A stretch of DNA of 64,000 nt from Mimachlamys varia (Eukaryota > Mollusca > Bivalvia > Pectinida > Pectinidae). The notes under the pieces were generated by a model. That model was not told the DNA's origin, made no database searches, and saw only the letters and a program-made list of their open reading frames with translations. The position numbers and the translations under genes are program-made. The stretch spans positions 3,486,701-3,550,700 of the forward strand of contig OX392541.1 in NCBI GenBank assembly GCA_947623455.1, in the 5' to 3' direction. Below, piece after piece: positions 59,201-64,000 of this stretch (positions are counted from its first letter, which is position 1; every line of letters starts with the position of its first letter).

Positions 59201-61516
59201 CGGGGAATGTGATTAACACCCAGTAAGACATTATGTGCCCTGGGAGGAGGGACCAGTGACTCACATACAACTACATCAGTCCCCCCAGAGCAGTCTGGTA
59301 TCGGCTCTCCTCAAAACGGTAAAAAACTGGAAAATCTAACACCAGTCTCCATCCATACCCCTCTGGTGCTAATGTGGGACCTTGACCTTTGTCAGTTTGG
59401 TCTAATTTCCTTGTCTGCTGTTTACTTTCCCCTAACCCCATAACCTTATTATCATCATGCCGTCATAAGGCACTGTTTATAATGAAGTCATTCATTTTTT
59501 TGTATATTTTTATAAATTCAGCATTTGATGTTTCAGCAGATCACAATCTTAAAGTGAGTTATTGCCATCATAATTAGCAGAGATTCACTTCTGCAATTTT
59601 TGTTTTAATTCCGAAAATTCTCGATGGTGCTGGAACTGTGGTTTACAGTACCAGGGTTTTCAGTGCCGCGCCTGTTGACAATCATTCCTGGTCAATCAGT
59701 CATGAAAGACAAATGACCTACAAACACTAGTCTCGAAACAATGTTTTCTCAACCTGACATTTTAAGAAACAACTGAAACGGAAAATTTGGGATCATTTCA
59801 CAAAGTCACAAAATAATTTTTATCAAACCACATACCAAAAAAGCCCAACTTACAGCTGTTCAACAGCCAAATTACAGCTATTCACATTAACAAACATCAT
59901 TTTTTCAATTTGATAGAATCTAAAATTCATGTACAGCTTTCCACCTACAACTGAAGTTGTATGAGCATGGGTCTAATCAGGTTAAAAAGTGTTAAGATTT
60001 CTGGATGATAATGTCTTTTATACAGCTTAAGTGCTTTGTAGAATTATATGTTGGTTTTTACATAAAACAGTGTCTATAATTCATTTTACAAAACATTTAC
60101 CGAAAACTGGTGATCTCTTTATAGAGACATGTATGACACCTATTTGTATTACAACCTGAAAGTCAAACACATTTACACAAAACAAACATCATTTCTATTC
60201 CCAATTTCTTATAGCAATAAGGCTCTCTGGTGCCTTCATTTCCTTTCCGTAATTATAAACAGAAGGTTACGATGTTGGCCTGCGATGATGTGTTTTACTG
60301 AGCAGGTCAGGTTGGCCTAAGGTTGACCTTTATGACACAGCTAGGGTGTAAAGTTTGCGTTATAAATGTCAGCAACCTTCCATCAACAGTAGCGACAACA
60401 CAATCACACATGTGGAAGGTATTCTCTTTGTTATAATTGATAGACATGTACCGGCCAGACGGAAATGGTCTGGGTTTACCATCTTCTACATAGTTTCTAT
60501 GTTATACATATGGTCCAAGAGTTAATATGACCGTGAACGGACCACACCTCCAGAGAAACTGACCTGTACTGGACAGGTCAAACTGACACCCCCCATCCCC
60601 ACCACCACCCTTGTTTCCATTACTGCCCTGTTTGACAGCCGATACAAATTAATGTAGAAACCATTTCCAACAACAAGATTTGGAGTTCCTGCTCAATGTT
60701 CTGGCAATGAATTACTTAGCTACTGTTCATTGTTGACTTACAATTAATTTTACAAACCGAGTGATTCAAAAATAAAACAATGATCCACGTTTAAATAGAG
60801 CAGCGTAGTCACTTATCATTACCTTGACAAAAATGTATGATTTGACAAACATTTTATTTTTCCATAAATATAAACTTCACATATGATATCACATTTATCA
60901 ATCAGACAAAACAACATATTACTGCGTATTTTGGAGGGAAACGCAAATCATTTCAGATTTTTAATTTCTGATGCCTGTATGATGACCAACACAACTAAAT
61001 TTTTAAAAGGTTTCATTTCACTTTACGAACAATTTCAAATCCTGGCAAGTGTCAAACGATGATGATGGAAAAAATAATCAATTATTGCACTACAAACGAC
61101 AAAATATTTCCTAATTCCCCAGTTAAGAGTGGTATGATTTTTTTTCTTTTCTATACAAATATTCGGGCAAAATCAAATGAAAACATTAATATCCCCTGTA
61201 AATAGCACACATTTCCTCGAGTAAATATTGATATTATATTCTCTGGTTAATTGTATGGAAAAGGAGTGTGAGCGTACACGGGGGTTATCAACTTTCTCGC
61301 CTGGTCTATATATCCACATCCCCGTCAGTCCTTATTAATGCATACTGAAAATCAATAGTTATAATCCATCAGCTGTGGATGTCAGGGAAATATACAACAC
61401 TTGATCAATTTCAATCAATCACACACACCTTGTCCATTTCAATCAATCTGTTACCAACACCTTGTTGCCATTCAATCAATTTCCATCAATCAATTCTGTA
61501 ACCAGTACACCACAAT

Positions 61517-61548
61517 GTATCAATCAATCAATCAATCAATCAATCAAT
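61517..61548. repeat. (CAAT)n microsatellite
   Basis: Eight perfect to near-perfect 'caat' units, with looser 'caatcaat' words for 100 bases before them. Confidence 0.9.
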
Positions 61549-62247
61549 GTCAGAAGTAAATCATCTCACAAGCACATCATTATATTGTGTCACTTTCAAT
61601 AATATGGGCCTAAAGTACATTGTACAACAATTTATTTATTAACTTATCTCAATTTATCAACAAAATGTTTGTAGGTCTTATCAAGAGTTTCGTAGGAAAA
61701 AAAATCAGTGCAAGTCATTGAGATTTGTTTATTTTGTATTTAGAATCATTTATCTATTATTTTCCCCCACAAGGGCAAGCTGAACAGTTGATGATGGTGA
61801 GCTAAACAATTTTTAATTTTTCGGTACTGTTGAACATATTTTGAATGTTTTCCCAAATTGGGCAATCAGAGGCACATTGAAGAAAGAAGGAACACAATTC
61901 CTATACCATGTTGACTGGAGTATTGTAGAAATGATTTAATTGAACTGACATGTACAGCCATGTCAGCAACAGGAGCCTGGGTAATTAGGGCCATTCTGAC
62001 CGACTCATTATACACCTTATCAACTTTAGCCACTGGCCAGAACAAAAACTGACCACTTGGTCATGATTGGCCACAGCAGATGGCTAGCGGTATTACTGTA
62101 CAAGCGAACAGATCCCTCAATTTGTGACAACAAAATCAATCCGGAAGGGTATAATGGCCGTCTTGATGTTTGTGGAGCTGTTGTGTTTGTATTAGCACAA
62201 AGAACTTAAATACTGCATTAATCATAGGCAATACTCGAAAATAAAAT

Positions 62248-62412
62248 CGGAGCAGGGGAAGAAATTTCGGAGCAGGAGAGAAACGTTCGAGCAGGGGAAG
62301 AAATTTCGGAGCAGGAGAGAAACGTTCGAGCAGGGGAAGAAATATCGGAGCAGGAGAGAAACGTTCGAGCAGGGGAAGAAATATCGGAGCAGGAGAGAAA
62401 CGTTCGAGCAGG
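62248..62412. repeat. 39-bp tandem repeat, about 4 copies
   Basis: Units contain 'ggagcaggagagaaacgttc' and 'gagcaggggaagaaatatc'. Each unit is itself two related half-units (ggagcagga / cgagcaggg). Because 39 is a multiple of three, the minus strand shows a 13-residue repeat, which I do not regard as coding. Confidence 0.9.
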
Positions 62413-63700
62413 GAAAAAGATGTCCTTAGACAAAAACAGAACCATTATAAAACATGAATTTTCCTGATCATTAAGACAGAAGAGAAAAAATTTGTTTAAT
62501 TCCATGCGTGCCTGCGGTACCAGGAGGATAATTAGACAGGATCTGCATTACTGCTATGACGAGGATATTGGAGCTGTAATGTCTGCCTGCATACACAAAC
62601 ACTCTCATTAGCACTCAGATTCCCATACAGCCCATCGTTACCAATATTTCACTGTATAATGGAATCTCGCATTCAAGCTGTAAAAACAAGAAATGAATTG
62701 AAAATCTTGTAATGTTGGATTTTAATGAGTTTGATAAAGCTAGAGAGATCATTACAAGAATTGGTTCTCCTAAATGACAGCAGTGAAGGATATGTTTAAT
62801 ATCGGAATTTGTACATCAGTTTTTCTTTCCTCAGAACATACAGTACCATTATAGTCTCTGTATCTTTTCACTCCCCTGGCAACTAAAGGTTTCACTGAAT
62901 TCTAAATCATCTTGATTTGAACATACAGATTTCCATCTTTACATTCTCCCTAAAAAAACCAACACTTTATACACAATTTTACTCTTCAAACAAAAACCAT
63001 GCAAATTAACATTAATACATCTGTGATTTTGAAATTTTGATATTTTTTTTTATAGGAAAAGCATGTCTGACAGCCGATACCTCTTCATTGAACTGGGAGA
63101 GAGAGGGTAGTAACACTGTAGCTGTAGTAATATTAAAGTGTAAACCACGCCTTTCATCTTGTCAGAAAACTAAACCTTATCTACAGCAATTTCCCTTTAA
63201 GCCCCCATCCCTACAAACTAACCTTTCTGATGTAGTGAAGCCACAACCAAGAGACCTTTGTTTTGTGTTCGATCACAATGATAAATGTCCACATGCCTTT
63301 CAGGACATTGTTGCTGGCAAAGTTCCCTTTGAAGATTTTTGTTTAGTCACCATTCAATTTTACTTTTATTTGGATGTGGGGTATACTACTGGGCACAATC
63401 ATGTCTGTGAGGAAACATTTATGCTCACAGAGGATTTTTTTCTAGAGAAATGAAAACAATCATTTTTGTTCACAAAGAGATTTCACAAATAAACTTTTCC
63501 TTGTACATGTTTTTATGACGCTTGAATACGGTATGAAATATTCTGCATATATAGTAAACTGCGAACATTCCAATTGAATTGAGTGTCATACTTGCCGTTA
63601 CTCTGCCTATTTCTGCTTTTTTATCTAAGCATGCACCCCCCCCCCCCCCCCCAAGTTCATCCCTTACATAGCTGATGATATTTAAGCTAACAAGGACAAA
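62413..63700. other. Stretch without a clear gene
   Basis: An open plus-strand frame at about 63,053-63,453 follows an acceptor-like 'tttttttatag' but has no donor and no recognisable family. A run of C occurs at about 63,637-63,652. Confidence 0.35.
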
Positions 63701-63710
63701 TCTAAACAGC

Positions 63711-63929
63711 GGGCTGATTTTGTGTGGTTCTGTTGATGACTGGGCTGATTTTGTGTGGTTCTGTTGATGACTGGGCTGATTTTGTGTGGGTCTGTTGATG
63801 ACTGGGCTGATTTTGTGTGGGTCTGTTGATGACTGGGCTGATTTTGTGTGGTTCTGTTGATGACTGGGCTGATTTTGTGTGGTTCTGTTGATGACTGGGC
63901 TGATTTTGTGTGGGTCTGTTGATGACTGG
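63711..63929. repeat. 31-bp tandem repeat, 7 copies
   Basis: Units contain 'gggctgattttgtgtggttc' and 'tgttgatgact', alternating ggttc and gggtc. The 31-bp period cycles through all three frames, so the three overlapping minus-strand frames are artefacts. Confidence 0.93.
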
Positions 63930-64000
63930 GCCTCCCCACACATGACAGACTTGATTTTATTACATGCTCTGATGTTTCATATCGATGGCACGTGTGCTTG

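Larger units (their letters stand above)
51795..62245 (-). other. Long upstream intron or 5' region of the kinase gene
   Basis: No exon that I can support in 10 kb. It contains a fragment of the small foldback family near 52,095-52,135, a fuller copy at 56,133-56,222, a (CAAT)n microsatellite at 61,517-61,548 and little else. Kinase and coiled-coil exons were looked for (HRDIKG-, DFGVS-like strings) and not found. Confidence 0.5.

Noticed and set aside
63053..63453. Plus-strand open frame of about 130 residues after an acceptor-like sequence
   Set aside because: No donor, no partner exon, no recognisable motif, and low-complexity surroundings; kept only as a note.
51795..64000. Kinase-domain exons of the MAP4K4/TNIK/MINK1-like gene
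   Set aside because: I looked on the minus strand for catalytic-loop and DFG-type strings with splice sites and found none; they are probably outside the window.

Overview
The window is eukaryotic genomic DNA: AT-rich, intron-containing genes with GT..AG splice sites, long minisatellites, and degenerate SINEs, LINEs, foldback elements and Penelope-like retroelements. The SINEs (tRNA-type head plus a tail with a 'cgctttgagac' block), the repeats containing 'tgaccttgaaagtaggtcaaggtca'-like blocks and the Penelope-like relics together suggest a lophotrochozoan, most likely a bivalve mollusc. This is an inference; no species marker is visible.

Left part (1-28,000). Two plus-strand secreted-type genes, or one gene with two alternative last exons, lie in a repeat-rich region. 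A TATA box and a short signal-peptide-like first exon (4418-4475) precede a terminal exon at 6808-7580, which encodes a Lys/Arg-rich protein. A second terminal exon at 15556-17216 encodes a 552-residue His-rich, then Arg-rich, then long charged-helix protein. That second exon is wedged between a 2.9-kb array of 38-bp repeats and a 4.4-kb array of 55-bp repeats. Around these lie four relics of one YIDD-type reverse-transcriptase element, a Jockey/CR1-like LINE relic, a GIY-YIG endonuclease relic of a Penelope-like element, two inverted MITEs with identical termini, and several hairpin elements.

Right part (about 28,700-51,794 and beyond). The minus strand carries the 3' half of a germinal-centre-kinase IV gene (MAP4K4/TNIK/MINK1, fly misshapen, worm mig-15). 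Twelve exons with fully consistent phases give the last 477 residues: a Ser/Pro-rich linker and a complete CNH domain ending in the family-typical C-terminus. The kinase-domain exons are not seen in the window; 51,795-64,000 looks like a long upstream intron.

The most unusual structure is in this kinase gene. The intron between exons 51662-51794 and 49972-50117 has tandemly multiplied splice sites at both ends: four copies of the exon end plus donor (56-bp unit) and thirteen copies of the acceptor plus exon start (69-bp unit). The 69-bp unit is in frame and stop-free, so a choice of acceptor would add blocks of 23 residues. Other arrays sit next to exons of the same gene (30-bp and 30-32-bp units), and a 33-bp array in the likely 3' UTR is also rich in splice-like motifs. 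A possible 57-nt in-frame cassette exon and a cluster of RFX X-box-like palindromes are further points of interest.
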